A stretch of 64,000 nt of DNA from Paroceanicella profunda (GCF_005887635.2 NZ_CP040819.1:372001-436000); one strand, 5' to 3'. Shown: positions 1-10,631, counted from the first letter of the stretch. Made by a program: numbers and translations. Notes: generated by a model not told the origin, from the sequence alone.

Positions 1-597
1 AACGACGCCGTCCTTGCCGACAACCACCTGTTTCGCGGTGTAGCCGTCACCGGACGGGGCGGCGACGATGAACACGGTCGCGCCCGTGACGAGATCCGCC
101 CTGGACGCCCCGATGATGGTGACCACCGGCGTTCCCTCGGGGATGGCGATCTCCTTGTCCTTGCCGTTGTAGTTGACCGTGACCTGGCGGCCCTCCACGT
201 CCTTGACCGCGTTCGCGACTGTGGCGTTGGTCATCGTGCTCTTCGGCTTGAGGTCCCAGCCGTAGCTGCCCTCGCCCAGGCCCTTCAGCTCAGGCGGGAA
301 AATCACAACCTCCAGCGCGCCGGCAACGCCCTTTTCATTCGGCAACGAGGCAATGCCGACGAAATCGCCGGTCTTGATGTCCGAGACCTTCGCCTCTGCA
401 ACGCCGGCGATCGGCGCGCCGTCGGGCAGCGTCACGATCGCGGTTTCGCCTTCGCGCGTGTGGACGGTCAGCGTCGATCCGTCGAGCGTCTCGACCGTGC
501 CGCGAACGTGCTGAGGGGTCGCGGCGTCCGCGAGGACGAGGCCCGGCAGCGCCATGGATGCCACGATGGCAATGGTGGACAGCAGCGTGATCTTCAT
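1..597 (-). CDS. Exported protein of unknown function (3' end outside window)
   Basis: The frame is open from an ATG at 597 to the window edge, giving 199 residues without a stop. The first 24 residues form a clear signal peptide (MKITLLSTIAIVASMALPG, then LVLADA), so the product is exported. The mature part holds beta-rich segments such as VRGTVETLDGSTLTVHT followed by DIKTGDFVGIAS, which resemble the small OB/beta-barrel repeats of DUF5666-type proteins. No catalytic motif is visible. It lies downstream of a TetR gene on the same strand, and a perfect palindrome sits 12 bp before its start, so it is probably the TetR target. Start and export are well supported; function is unknown. Confidence 0.75.
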   Translation of the reverse strand, partial: MKITLLSTIAIVASMALPGLVLADAATPQHVRGTVETLDGSTLTVHTREGETAIVTLPDGAPIAGVAEAKVSDIKTGDFVGIASLPNEKGVAGALEVVIFPPELKGLGEGSYGWDLKPKSTMTNATVANAVKDVEGRQVTVNYNGKDKEIAIPEGTPVVTIIGASRADLVTGATVFIVAAPSGDGYTAKQVVVGKDGVV

Positions 598-608
598 GAT
601 TGATCCCT

Positions 609-624
609 TACCTATCAGTAGGTA
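609..624. promoter_or_regulatory. Putative TetR operator O1 (perfect inverted repeat)
   Basis: TACCTA-TCAG-TAGGTA is a perfect 6-bp inverted repeat with a 4-bp spacer. It sits between the TetR gene and the exported-protein gene, just upstream of the latter's start codon at 597. A near-identical site lies in front of the tetR gene at 1294-1309. Size and position suit a TetR-family operator. Confidence 0.65.
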
Positions 625-683
625 GTTTTTTGCGGCTCAGAAGAGGGCCCGACCGGCGCCGCAAGACGACCGGGCCGCGGGTC

Positions 684-1265
684 TCAGGCAGGCACGAGCC
701 TGCGCAGAGAGGGAAAGACGATGGCCGCGAACAGCTCGGGCCTGCCCTGCGCGCGGGCCATGAGCATCGCGCCGTGCACCGCGGCGATGAACCATTCGGC
801 CTCGGTGGCGGCCGGTTCGGAGAGCCGGAGGGAGCCGTCCTCCACGCCGCGCTTCATCTGCCGGACCATCCAGGCGGACAGCCCGTTGAAGAAGGACCGC
901 ACCTCGGCGGCCACATCCTCGGGAAGCACCGGCATCTCGGTCGCCAGATGGGCGCACACACAGAACGGAAGATGGCCGTCGACGATGCACGCCTCCCAGT
1001 GCCGCGCGTAGGCTTCCAGGGCAGCGCGGGCATTGGCCGAGTCCCTCTCAGCAGCCGCGAGGCCGGTTTCGGCGCTGGCACGGAACGCCACGACCAGTTC
1101 GCGAACGAGGTCCGACTTGGCCGGAAAATGGTGGTGGATGCTGGCCTTGCGGATGCCGACGACCTTGGAAATGTCGGCGTAACTGAAGCCGTTATACCCG
1201 CCGGCGATGACGAGCTCCCGCGCAGAGGCGAGTATCCGGTGCGATGTGGTCGATGTGGCGTTCAT
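684..1265 (-). CDS. TetR/AcrR family transcriptional repressor
   Basis: This 193-residue protein has the usual length for the family. The N-terminal helix-turn-helix covers about residues 10-55, with the core YADISKVVGIRKASIHHHF followed by PAKSDLV. The remainder is an alpha-helical ligand-binding domain. A 16-bp palindrome-like site 29 bp upstream of the start (1294-1309) matches a perfect palindrome between this gene and the next gene (609-624), which suggests autorepression plus control of the downstream exported protein. The inducer is unknown. Confidence 0.9.
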   Translation of the reverse strand: MNATSTTSHRILASARELVIAGGYNGFSYADISKVVGIRKASIHHHFPAKSDLVRELVVAFRASAETGLAAAERDSANARAALEAYARHWEACIVDGHLPFCVCAHLATEMPVLPEDVAAEVRSFFNGLSAWMVRQMKRGVEDGSLRLSEPAATEAEWFIAAVHGAMLMARAQGRPELFAAIVFPSLRRLVPA

Positions 1266-1293
1266 GCTCTCATCCCTTGCGATGTCACCTCTC

Positions 1294-1309
1294 TACCAAC
1301 TGATAGGCA
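1294..1309. promoter_or_regulatory. Putative TetR operator O2
   Basis: TACCAACTGATAGGCA matches the reverse-strand reading of the perfect site at 609-624 (TACCTACTGATAGGTA) at 14 of 16 positions. It lies 29 bp upstream of the tetR start at 1265. The shared sequence in front of both genes is the argument that one regulator binds both. Confidence 0.6.
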
Positions 1310-1448
1310 GGCTATCAAGCCGGCGTTTCGCTTCGCACGCAGACGTGATCCGCGCCGATTGCCCGGTACGGCTTCGCCTGGTCGCCGCGGACCCGTTCCC
1401 GGGGGCATGCGATGGGCCGCTCCCGCCCGACGAGCACGGAATTCGGCT

Positions 1449-2309
1449 TCAATGGGGGGTGTTGGCCAGGTGAGCGGCGAGGAGATCGATGAAGGCTCGC
1501 AATCGCTGAAGGCCTTTCAGGTCACGGTGATACCCCATCCAGATGTCGCGGGCGGGAGGCTCTGACGGGAGCTGGAGCCGGCGCAGCTCCGGGAGCTTGT
1601 CGCCGACAGCCCTGGGCAACACCGCGATGCCGACGCCCTGCGCGCACATCCGCCCCTGCACATTCCGGTTGTTGGATCGCACGGCGAGGGTGGCGTTCGG
1701 GAAACTGTCCCTGAGCCAGGCGATATCGGGGAACTGCCCGGTCGACGTGTCATGGGTGATGAGGCGGACCCCGGTGCCATCGCCATAGGTCGGATCGGGG
1801 GTTCCCCGTGCAACATAGGCGCCATAGGTCAGGCCGAACAGCCTTCGCTGGATGACGTCGGGCGCCTCGAAGGGGACAATCCGAAAGGCGATGTCGGCTT
1901 CGCGCTGAGCCAGGCTGAAGAGCCGGGTGCCCGTGAGGATCTCGATCTCCACGCCGGGATAGGCCCGTGAATACTCCGCCACGACAGGCGGAAGGACAAA
2001 GGCTCCGAACCAGTCTGCGGAGGATATCCTGAGCGTTCCCCGGAGATGCTGCTCCTGCCCCGCGAGGCGCCGCTCCATCGCCAGTGCGCTCTCCTCCATC
2101 TGCTCGGCCAGACGGAGGATGGCGCGCCCCTCCTCTGTCGGCACGAGGCCCCCGGCGGTGCGCTGGAACAGGCTGTGGCCCAACGCCTGCTCGAGACCGC
2201 GAAGCCGGCGGCCGATGGTCGGATGGCTGAGGTCGAGCGCCCGCGCGGCCCCGCCCAGCGTGCCGGAACGAGCGATGGCAAGGAAAATCCGAACGTCACT
2301 CCACTCCAT
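1449..2309 (-). CDS. LysR family transcriptional regulator
   Basis: This 286-residue LysR-type regulator opens with MEWSDVRIFLAIARSGTLGG and a winged HTH over residues 1-60 (AARALDLSHPTIGRRLRGLE). A type 2 periplasmic-binding-like effector domain spans about residues 90-285. It is divergent from the dehydrogenase gene at 2503, with a 193-bp region between them that contains the inverted repeat at 2359-2374. It most likely controls the 2503-4223 operon. The effector is unknown. Confidence 0.92.
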   Translation of the reverse strand: MEWSDVRIFLAIARSGTLGGAARALDLSHPTIGRRLRGLEQALGHSLFQRTAGGLVPTEEGRAILRLAEQMEESALAMERRLAGQEQHLRGTLRISSADWFGAFVLPPVVAEYSRAYPGVEIEILTGTRLFSLAQREADIAFRIVPFEAPDVIQRRLFGLTYGAYVARGTPDPTYGDGTGVRLITHDTSTGQFPDIAWLRDSFPNATLAVRSNNRNVQGRMCAQGVGIAVLPRAVGDKLPELRRLQLPSEPPARDIWMGYHRDLKGLQRLRAFIDLLAAHLANTPH

Positions 2310-2358
2310 CTCGCGCCCCCTCAGAAATGAACGGAGAGAGTACAGATCTGTCAGTTAA

Positions 2359-2374
2359 CGATCAATTCTGATCG
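2359..2374. promoter_or_regulatory. Inverted repeat in divergent LysR/dehydrogenase promoter region
   Basis: CGATCA-ATTC-TGATCG is a perfect inverted repeat. It contains an ATCA-N4-TGAT core compatible with the T-N11-A pattern of LysR operators. It lies 50 bp upstream of the lysR start and about 130 bp upstream of the divergent dehydrogenase gene. Confidence 0.45.
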
Positions 2375-2502
2375 CCTATCTAGGGCCTGTCCACCGCGGA
2401 CCCGCCGCCAGGCGCGATGCGGCGGGATGTGGCTGAAGCACGCGAGCGCACAGGGTTTCCGGCCCCTCCGGGGCCCGCGCTCGACCAATCGGGAAGAGAG
2501 AT

Positions 2503-3402
2503 ATGCAGATCGGAGTCATCGGTCTTGGCAGCATGGGCGCCCCCATGGCCGTCGCCCTCGCCAGGGCCGGCCATGAGGTGCTGGGCTGGAACCGCAGCCG
2601 CGTCGATCCCGGCGGGGTTCCGGGGGTCACGCTGATCGGGCGCCCGGGGGACGCTTTCCAGGCGGACGTGGTCTTCACCATGCTGTCCGACGATGCGGCG
2701 ATCCGGGACGTGGTGCTGGCCCCCGACCTGTTGCGGAGCGCCCGCAAGGGACTGGTTCACGTCGTCACATCGACGATCTCGGTCGCGTTCGCCCGGGAAT
2801 TGGCGAGACTGCACGAGGAGGCGGATCTGGGCTATGTGTCCGCCCCTGTCCTTGGGCGCCCCAACGTCGCGGCGCACGGGGCGCTGAACATACTGGTCGG
2901 CGGCAAGGCCGACGCCGTGGCCGCCATCGAGCCCGTGCTCGCCCCGCTCGGCAGGAAGGTGTGGAAGCTGGGCGACACCCCGGCCCGGGCCAACGCCGCC
3001 AAGCTTGCGGCCAACATGATGATCGCCATGGCGATCGAGGCCATGGCGGAAAGTGTCGCGCTGACCGAAGGCGTCGGGCTCGACCGCTCGGATTTCTTCG
3101 AGCTGGTCCTGGGCACGCTGTTCTCGGGCCGCGCGTACGAGAGCTACAGCGCGCAGATTGCCGCGCGATCGTTCGAACCGGGCTTCAAGGCCAGGCTCGC
3201 GCTCAAGGACCTGCGTCTCGCGGGCGACCTGAGCAGGGAGATCGGCCGCAGGCTGCCGATGCTCGACGTGGTGCGCGATCGCCTGGACAGCGCGGTATCG
3301 GCGGGCCTCGGAGAGAAGGATTGGTCAATCATGGCCGACATCGTGGACGGTGGCGACAGAAGCGCCGCCGCCATCCCGACACAAACTGGAGAACGGAAAT
3401 GA
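2503..3402 (+). CDS. NAD(P)-dependent oxidoreductase, 3-hydroxyisobutyrate dehydrogenase family
   Basis: This 299-residue protein starts with a Rossmann nucleotide-binding motif, GVIGLGSMGAPMA (residues 4-16). The family's conserved catalytic lysine falls at about K167 in NAAKLAANMM. A substrate-binding segment SAPVLGRP is at residues 113-120. The C-terminal half is the all-helical dimerisation domain. The family oxidises beta-hydroxyacids or reduces short aldehydes, and the true substrate cannot be read. The stop overlaps the start of the next SDR gene (ATGA at 3399), so the two are translationally coupled, probably under the divergent LysR. Confidence 0.9.
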   Translation: MQIGVIGLGSMGAPMAVALARAGHEVLGWNRSRVDPGGVPGVTLIGRPGDAFQADVVFTMLSDDAAIRDVVLAPDLLRSARKGLVHVVTSTISVAFARELARLHEEADLGYVSAPVLGRPNVAAHGALNILVGGKADAVAAIEPVLAPLGRKVWKLGDTPARANAAKLAANMMIAMAIEAMAESVALTEGVGLDRSDFFELVLGTLFSGRAYESYSAQIAARSFEPGFKARLALKDLRLAGDLSREIGRRLPMLDVVRDRLDSAVSAGLGEKDWSIMADIVDGGDRSAAAIPTQTGERK

Positions 3403-4223
3403 AGACCTGGCTCATCACCGGTTGTTCAAGCGGATTTGGCCGCCGGCTCGCCCTCGCCGCGGCAAGGCGTGGCGATCGGGTTGTCGCCACCGCGCGCACT
3501 GTCGAGGCGATCCGGGAGATGGCCCTCCCGTTCGAGGGCCGCATGATCGCAGTGCCGCTCGACGTGACCGACAGCGCGTCGGCAAGGGCGGCCGTCGAGA
3601 GGGCGGTGGAGGCGTTCGGCACACTCGACATCCTCGTCAACAATGCCGGATACGGTTTCTTCGGCGCAATCGAGGAAGCATCGCCCGAAGAATATCGCCC
3701 GATGTTCGAGGTGAACGTGTTCGGTCTCGTCGAGACCATCAGGGCCGCCCTGCCGGTTCTCAGGCGCGGCGGCGGTACGATCGTCAACATGTCCTCGAGC
3801 GCGGGCATCGCGGGCCACGGCGGAGGTGGCTACTACAATGCCGCCAAGTTCGCCGTCGAAGGCTTGTCCGAGGCGCTGGCGGATGAAGTCAGGCCATTCG
3901 GTGTGAGGGTGGTCATCGTCGAGCCGGGGCCCTTCCGAACGGAGTTCCTGGGCCGCTCCATAGCCATGGCGGCGCAGGAGATGCCGGAATATGCCGCGAG
4001 CTCGCGTCGTCGGTATCGCGAGACGAACGACGGCCACCAGGCGGGCGATCCCGACAAGGCGGTCACCGTGATCCTTCGGGCCGTGGACGCCGACGAGCCC
4101 CCGCTGCACCTGCCTCTCGGCCCGGTCGCCCATGGGATTGCGGAGCGGAAGCTGGCCGCGTTCCGCAAGGATATCGACACATGGCGGGACGTTTCGATCA
4201 ACACCGATTTCGACCGTCCCTGA
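3399..4223 (+). CDS. Short-chain dehydrogenase/reductase (SDR)
   Basis: This 274-residue classical SDR begins at the ATG that overlaps the previous stop codon. The cofactor motif TGCSSGFGR is at residues 7-15, followed by an NNAGYG motif, a catalytic Ser in the NMSSSAG segment and the YxxxK pair in YYNAAK. The TGCSSGFG form is typical of NADP(H)-dependent oxidoreductases of the YusZ/retinol dehydrogenase-like subgroup. The substrate is unknown. It forms a two-gene operon with the upstream dehydrogenase. Confidence 0.92.
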   Translation: MKTWLITGCSSGFGRRLALAAARRGDRVVATARTVEAIREMALPFEGRMIAVPLDVTDSASARAAVERAVEAFGTLDILVNNAGYGFFGAIEEASPEEYRPMFEVNVFGLVETIRAALPVLRRGGGTIVNMSSSAGIAGHGGGGYYNAAKFAVEGLSEALADEVRPFGVRVVIVEPGPFRTEFLGRSIAMAAQEMPEYAASSRRRYRETNDGHQAGDPDKAVTVILRAVDADEPPLHLPLGPVAHGIAERKLAAFRKDIDTWRDVSINTDFDRP

Positions 4224-4467
4224 CCGCGCGTCGCCAGCCGAACCGACCGCCGATCTTCAAGCGGCGTGCGACGACGCGCGCGACCTCATGCACCCGAGAA
4301 GGGCCCCGGCAACACGGTCCGCTACTGCCGGACGTCCCGGGGTGCGACGATGGCATGCGTCACGACCCCGGATCGCATGGCCTGCCGCGATCCCGCCGAT
4401 CTGCGCAGGTGGCGGGCCGGCGATCGGGGAGGGGTGGGCCTGCGACGATCCGGAAAAAGGCGTGCGG

Positions 4468-5385
4468 TCATGTGAAGAACTGCTCCAGCCCACGATCCCA
4501 GTAGGGTTGGCCTCCGAACCGCTCGGCAAGCCAGTCGATGAACACCCGGACCTTCGGCGCCAGTTCGCGCGAACTGGGGTAGAGCGCCCAGAGCGTCTGC
4601 GTCGATACGAGCGGGTAGTCGCGCAGGACCGGCACGAGGGCACCGGAGCGAAGTTCCTCCGCGGCGCATCAGGTGGCCATCAGCGCGACGCCGAGCCCTG
4701 CACAGGCCGCATCCCGCACCGTTCCGCCGTCGTTGATCCGCAAGGCGGGCGTGACGCGCTTCGCGATCACCTCGCCGCCCCCGGACCGGAACGTCCAGAG
4801 GTCGAGCGTCCCGACGACGAGACAGGCGTGCCCTGCGAGATCGTCGGGGCGGGCCGGCGCTCCGCTGCGGCGCAGATACTCCGGCGACGCGACCAGAACC
4901 CGGCGGTCGGGCGCGAGACGACGCGCGACGAAGGAGGACTCGCCGAGATCCGCGTAGCGCACCGCGACATCGAAGGCCCCTTCGACGAGGTCTACGACGC
5001 TGTCCGAGATGCGCATGTCGAGAGACAGGTCGGGATATCTGGCGCAGAAGTCCGGCAGGCCCGGAACGATGTGCATGCGCGCGAAGGAGGCGGGGGCGGC
5101 GACCCTCAGGGTGCCGCGCGGCGTGGCCTGCCCGCGCCCGAGCGCCGCCCTCGCCGTCTCCGCCGCGAAGACGACATGCTCCGCGTGCGGCAGGAACGCG
5201 AGGCCGTCCTCGGTGAGGGTCACCTGTCGTGTCGTCCGGTGCAGGAGCCTTGCGCCGAGCCGTCTCTCCAGCGCGGCCAGCCGGGCGCTCGCACCAGCCG
5301 GCGTGAGGCCAAGGTCCCGCGCGGCTGCGCTGATGCTGCGCAGTTGGGCGATCCGCATGAACAGGTTCAGGTCATCGACTTCCAT
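4468..5385 (-). pseudogene. LysR family regulator interrupted by an in-frame TGA
   Basis: Translation from the ATG at 5385 ([20 protein letters not shown]) gives a normal LysR HTH and most of the effector domain, then stops at TGA 4669-4671 directly after GLGVALMAT. The same frame continues for 66 further residues (AAEELRSGALVPVLRDYP, then ALYPSSRELAPKVRVFIDWL) to a stop at 4468. These are a typical LysR C-terminus, so a single nonsense change, probably TGG to TGA, splits the gene. The truncated 238-residue product could still bind DNA. It is divergent from the quinone oxidoreductase gene at 5526, its likely former target. Confidence 0.85.
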
Positions 5386-5525
5386 GGCTCGGCCTTCAAG
5401 GATTTCTTGAAACTGATCCCGGGCGCGGGCCGCTACCCGGGGCAATCAGGAGACCTCAAATGACCGCCACGTCAACCATGCCGCGGTGGCCGAAACGCCC
5501 CGCCTCCTCTGGAAGGAACATCGTC

Positions 5526-6527
5526 ATGACCAAGACCATGAAGGCGGCCGTTCTCACCCGCTTCGGCGGTCCGGAAGCGTTCGAGATGCGCGAGGTGCCG
5601 GTGCCCGACGTGGGTCCGCGCCAGGTACGCGTGCGGGTGCACGCCACCGCCGTCAATCCGCTCGACTACCAGGTGCGCCGGGGCGACTACGCGGACCATG
5701 TGCCCCTGCCCGCGATCACCGGACACGACATCTCCGGCGTCATCGAGGAGCTTGGCTCCGACGTTCACGAGTTTGCCGTCGGCGACGAGGTCTACTACAC
5801 CCCGAGGATATTCGGCGCGGCGGGCTCCTATGCCGAGCAGCACGTGGCGGATGTGGAGCTGATCGGCCGCAAGCCGTCCAACCTCTCACATGCCGAGGCG
5901 GCGAGCCTGACCCTCGTGGGCGGGACCGTCTGGGAAGCGCTCGTCGAGCGCGCCCGGCTGAAGGTCGGCGAGACGATCCTCATCCATGGCGGCGCGGGGG
6001 GCGTGGGCACCATCGCGATCCAGGTCGCCAGGGCGATCGGCGCGCGGGTGATCACGACCGCGCGGGGGCGCGACCATGACTTCGTGCGCGGGCTCGGCGC
6101 CGACGAGACGATCGACTTCACGACCGATGATTACGTCGCGGCGGTCGCCGGACTGACCGGCGGAACCGGCGTCGATGTCATCCTCGACACGATCGGCGGC
6201 GACACGCTGGCGCGGAGCCCCCTGGCACTGGCAGATGCCGGACGCGTGGTGAGCCTTGTGGACATCGCCCGGCCGCAGAACCTGATCGAGGCCTGGGGCA
6301 GGAACGCGACCTACCACTTCATCTTCACCCGCCAGAACCGCGGCAAGCTCGACGCGCTCACCCGGCTTGTCGAGCGCGGCCGGGTGAAGCCCGTGGTCGC
6401 GGCAATCCTGCCGCTCGCCCGGGTGGGCGAGGCGCGCGCCATGCTGGAGAACAGCAGGGCCCATGGACTGCGCGGCAAGGTGGTGATCGATGTCTCGGGT
6501 GAGGCCGGCGCGCCGCCCTCGGCCTGA
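5526..6527 (+). CDS. Zinc-independent quinone oxidoreductase-like alcohol dehydrogenase (MDR family)
   Basis: This protein is 333 residues long from the ATG at 5526, chosen because GGAAGGA precedes it; an upstream ATG at 5460 would add 22 atypical residues. The N-terminal GroES-like fold opens with [20 protein letters not shown] and includes [15 protein letters not shown] Rossmann domain with [20 protein letters not shown] binds NADPH. The structural zinc cysteines of classical ADH are absent, as in the QOR/zeta-crystallin subgroup. It probably reduces quinones or enones. It lies divergent to the broken LysR gene. Confidence 0.9.
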   Translation: MTKTMKAAVLTRFGGPEAFEMREVPVPDVGPRQVRVRVHATAVNPLDYQVRRGDYADHVPLPAITGHDISGVIEELGSDVHEFAVGDEVYYTPRIFGAAGSYAEQHVADVELIGRKPSNLSHAEAASLTLVGGTVWEALVERARLKVGETILIHGGAGGVGTIAIQVARAIGARVITTARGRDHDFVRGLGADETIDFTTDDYVAAVAGLTGGTGVDVILDTIGGDTLARSPLALADAGRVVSLVDIARPQNLIEAWGRNATYHFIFTRQNRGKLDALTRLVERGRVKPVVAAILPLARVGEARAMLENSRAHGLRGKVVIDVSGEAGAPPSA

Positions 6528-6657
6528 GCCCGCGCGCGGACGGTCGGGACATGCTTCCCGACCGCCCGCATCCGGAACGGCTCACGTCGCATCCCTGTCG
6601 GCCATGCCTCGTGGCGAATGCCCGCCGGCCGGTGGCGCTGAAAGCGCCGACGCCCGC

Positions 6658-7596
6658 TCAAGGCCGCGAAAGCGCCTCCTCCTCCTCCCCGGCGTGCCGG
6701 GCGACGAAGGCTCCGGGTGACATGCCCTGATGGCGTGCAAAGGCCATGCCGAAGGCACTGGCCGAGCCGTATCCCACCCGATGGGCAATCTCGGCATTCG
6801 TCAGCCCGCCCCGCAGGAGAAGATCCCGCGCCACCGCCATTCTCCACGTGGCCGCGTACTCCATCGGCGCACATCCCAGCGCGGTGCGGAACCGTTCGAA
6901 GAAGGTCGAGCGCGAGAGGCCCGCCTCGCGGGCCAGCCCCGCGACCGTGAGACCGCTTGCCGCGCCGGAGTGGATGCGGTGCAGGGCGGCGATGAGCCGG
7001 GGATCGGCCAATCCCCGCAGGAGGCCCGGAGGCCGTGTCGGCCCGGGGCCCGACCGCAGCGCCTCGATCATCATCACCTCCAGCAGGCGCTCCAGGATCA
7101 TGAGGCGTGCGGGGCGGTCCGACCGGGTTTCGTCATGGATGACCGGAACCAGTGCCATGAGGCGCTCCTGCCCCGGGACGTGGATGACCTCCGGCAGGAG
7201 GGAAAGCAGCAGCGCCCTGTCCACCGTGGCGAACCGGCAGTGGCCGACGAGGGCCCGCATCTCCACCGGCGCCCCTTCCGGCCCGACGCGCACCCTGCCC
7301 GGGCCCGTCTCCAGCGGCACGCGGGACGCACCGGGGGGCGGTGGGAGGTCGCTCTCCATCGAGAAGCTGTCGAGATCCGGGATCAGGACAAAGTCTCCGG
7401 CGTCAAGCATCAGGGGGGCCCGCCCCTTCACCGAAAGGCGCGCCCGCCCCTCCACGATCGCGGCATAGAACGGGCTGGCCATGCCGCTGCGCTCCACACG
7501 CCAGCGCCCTCCGGCCTCGACCACCTTCGCAACGGCAGGGCGCGGCCGGAGAAGCGCGACGACGCTCGCGAGCGGGTCCATGCTGTGCTGAGCCAT
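6658..7596 (-). CDS. AraC family transcriptional regulator (cupin N-terminal domain)
   Basis: The product is about 312 residues from the ATG at 7596 (MAQHSMDPLASVVALLRP). Starts at 7581 or 7653 are possible, but the MDPLxxV opening is typical of this subgroup. The N-terminal AraC-binding cupin covers about residues 20-180. The C-terminal double HTH includes LTVAGLAREAGLSRSTFFER and IAHRVGYGSASAFGMAFARH. It is divergent from the SDR/hydrolase operon at 7695 and probably activates it. A second regulator of the same architecture lies at 20300. Confidence 0.9.
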   Translation of the reverse strand: MAQHSMDPLASVVALLRPRPAVAKVVEAGGRWRVERSGMASPFYAAIVEGRARLSVKGRAPLMLDAGDFVLIPDLDSFSMESDLPPPPGASRVPLETGPGRVRVGPEGAPVEMRALVGHCRFATVDRALLLSLLPEVIHVPGQERLMALVPVIHDETRSDRPARLMILERLLEVMMIEALRSGPGPTRPPGLLRGLADPRLIAALHRIHSGAASGLTVAGLAREAGLSRSTFFERFRTALGCAPMEYAATWRMAVARDLLLRGGLTNAEIAHRVGYGSASAFGMAFARHQGMSPGAFVARHAGEEEEALSRP

Positions 7597-7694
7597 CGCG
7601 ATCAGGACTTTCGCTGATTCCTTCCGGACTCTGAACGATAGAAAGTCCGGCACCGCCTGTCCATCTCTGGTCCAGTCAGGACAGGAGACACCGC

Positions 7695-8551
<857 letters not shown>

Positions 8552-8555
<4 letters not shown>

Positions 8556-9496
8556 ACCGCTTGATCGACCGCGCCCGCCACCTGCCCGCGCCGGACGCGG
8601 AGCTGACCCTGGCCTACAGCCCGATCCGCCTGCCCCTGCCGGGCCGGTCGCCACTGGAACTGCGCCTGACCGCGCCGGCCACGGGCACCGGCCTGCCTCT
8701 CGTGATCTTCTCGCACGGCTACGGGCCGTCCAACTACATCCCCTCGAAGGACGGATACGCCCCTCTCGTGCAGTTCTGGGCGGAGCGCGGCCTTGCCGTG
8801 ATCCAGCCCACGCACGCGAGTTCGCGTGTCGCGGGCCTGGGCCCGGACGGCCCCGACGCCCCATTCTACTGGCGCGAGCGCGTGGCGGAGATGCGCGCGA
8901 TACTGGACCGGTTGGAGGATGTGGAACGGCAGGCCCCGGCGGTGGCGGGCCGGCTGGACCGGCGCCGGATCGCGGTGGCGGGCCATTCCTTCGGCGGGCA
9001 CACATCGTCCCTCCTGCTGGGCGCGACATGGCGGGGCGAGGATTTCGCCGATCCGAGAGTGGCCGCCGGGCTTCTCCTCGCGGCTCCCGGACGGGGCGGC
9101 GCCGAACTCACCCCGGCGAGCGCCGCGCGCTTCCCCTTCTTCGATGTCGATTTCCGCGCGATCCGCAGGCCGGTGATGGTGGTGTGCGGGAGCGAGGACG
9201 ATCCGCAGTTCACCCCGCGCGGGCCGGACTGGCACGCCGACGCCTTTCACGACGCCCCCGGGGCGGCGGCGCTTGTCACCGTCGCGGGGGTGGGCCATGG
9301 CCTTGGCGGCATCGCGGGCTGGGACGCGAAGGAAACCGAGGCCGAACTCCCCGACGCGCTGGAAGCGACCCGTCGTCTGAGCCTTGCCTGGCTGCGCGGC
9401 GCGCTCGGTGGCGACGAGACCGACTGGGACGCCGCGCGCGCGGCCCTGAAGGGGCCTGCCGCCGGGCTCGCTGTCCTGACGGAGAAAGACGCATAG
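8552..9496 (+). CDS. Alpha/beta hydrolase
   Basis: This 314-residue hydrolase overlaps the SDR stop by 4 bp. Features visible are an oxyanion-side segment LVIFSHGYGPSN, the nucleophile elbow GHSFGGH (Ser) and a likely catalytic His in GVGHGLGG. An acid in the VCGSEDDPQF segment fits the triad. The arrangement resembles platelet-activating-factor acetylhydrolase or chlorophyllase-like bacterial hydrolases. No signal peptide is evident, so it is probably cytoplasmic. Coupling to the SDR suggests sequential action on one substrate, perhaps an ester, but the substrate is not identifiable. Confidence 0.85.
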
Positions 9497-10232
9497 GCCG
9501 ATTTCCCGCGCTGCACGGGGCGGCGTCACCCGCACGGCGGCAAGGCAGCCGGCTTCGGCCCTTTCGCGCCGACAGCGGCGGGCCGGTCCGGCATCCGACC
9601 GCATTCGGAAACGGCCGGTCACAGACCGGCGGACATCATCGCGCAGTCCCGCCTGCTCGCGGCATCGCGGCCCCTGATGACGGGCGCCGCCGGTGCCGCG
9701 CCCGCCCGCCCGCCCGCCCGCGACGAGGCTGATGCTCCGGTTCCTCGCGCGCCACCTCCGGAAGCCGTTGCCCGCGCGGGCCCGGGCGGCCGCGAGCTCG
9801 CAGGTTTCCCCTCGGTCCCGGGCGGGTTTGACGTCTGCTCACCCGTCAAGGTGCCGCTGACGGCTCACCTGCATCCTGGCGATGGGCGGCAATCAGGCAG
9901 GGAGGACATGGCAATGTCGCCCGGTCCATTCGCTGATCGGAGGATCGGGCATCGCCGACCAGCGCGCGCCGCGGCATCTGCGAGCGGCGGCTCCTGACGT
10001 CCTGCTTCCGATCGGAGGGCGCGGCCGGGACACGGCACGCCGCGTCGCGCGCGACCCGGGCAACGCCGGTGGCGCGGCGATCGATCCGCCCGCGCAAGAC
10101 CCGGGTCTTCGCGATCGCGCCATCGGCACGAGGGCACCCGCTTCGGAGATCGGGGCGATCCCGGCATCGGTCCCCGTGGGGAACGCGGGGGCGGGGCGGT
10201 CGCGCGGGAGGGCGCGCCCACTCCGCGACCGG
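9497..10232. other. Gene-poor interval, no feature recognised
   Basis: No reading frame in these 736 bp resembles a known protein, and the open frames look like by-products of high GC. The only structure seen is a short CCCG tetranucleotide run (about five copies near 9700-9721). It may be a decayed gene. Confidence 0.5.
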
Positions 10233-10631
10233 TCAGGCCGATGCCGGCACGCGGGCGATCACCTTCACTTCGAAATCGAAACCCGCGAGCCAGTTGACGC
10301 CGACAGCCGTCCAGTTCGGGTAGGGAGGGGCCGGGAAGATCTCGGCTTTGGCCGCCATGACCTCGGGAAACTGCGCTTCGGGATCCGTGTGAAACGTCGT
10401 CAGGTCGACGATGTCGTCAAGCCCGCAACCGGCCGCCGCGAGCGTTGCCGCAAGGTTGGCGAAGGCCAGCCGCACCTGCGCGCCGAAATCCGGCTCCGGC
10501 GCGCCGTCGGGGCGGCTGCCGACCTGCCCGGACACGAACAGCAGATCGCCGCTGCGGATCGCCGCCGAATATCGGTGCGCGTCGTAGAGCGCATGCCTGC
10601 CGGGCGGGAAAACGGCTTCTCGATGGGCCAT
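10233..10631 (-). CDS. RidA/YjgF family protein (enamine/imine deaminase-like)
   Basis: This 132-residue protein is the usual size for the family. It shows SGDLLFVSGQVGSRPDG, then a conserved NLAATLAAAG helix, a DIVDLTTFHTD strand and a C-terminal NWTAVGVNWLAG block. RidA proteins hydrolyse reactive enamines released by PLP enzymes; many paralogues have unknown substrates. Here NWTAVGV replaces the classical R-x-x-V substrate arginine region (PARTTVGV in many RidA), so it may belong to a non-archetypal Rid subgroup. It lies upstream of genes for an N-acetyltransferase-like protein and a pirin on the same strand, about 70 bp apart. Confidence 0.85.
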   Translation of the reverse strand: MAHREAVFPPGRHALYDAHRYSAAIRSGDLLFVSGQVGSRPDGAPEPDFGAQVRLAFANLAATLAAAGCGLDDIVDLTTFHTDPEAQFPEVMAAKAEIFPAPPYPNWTAVGVNWLAGFDFEVKVIARVPASA

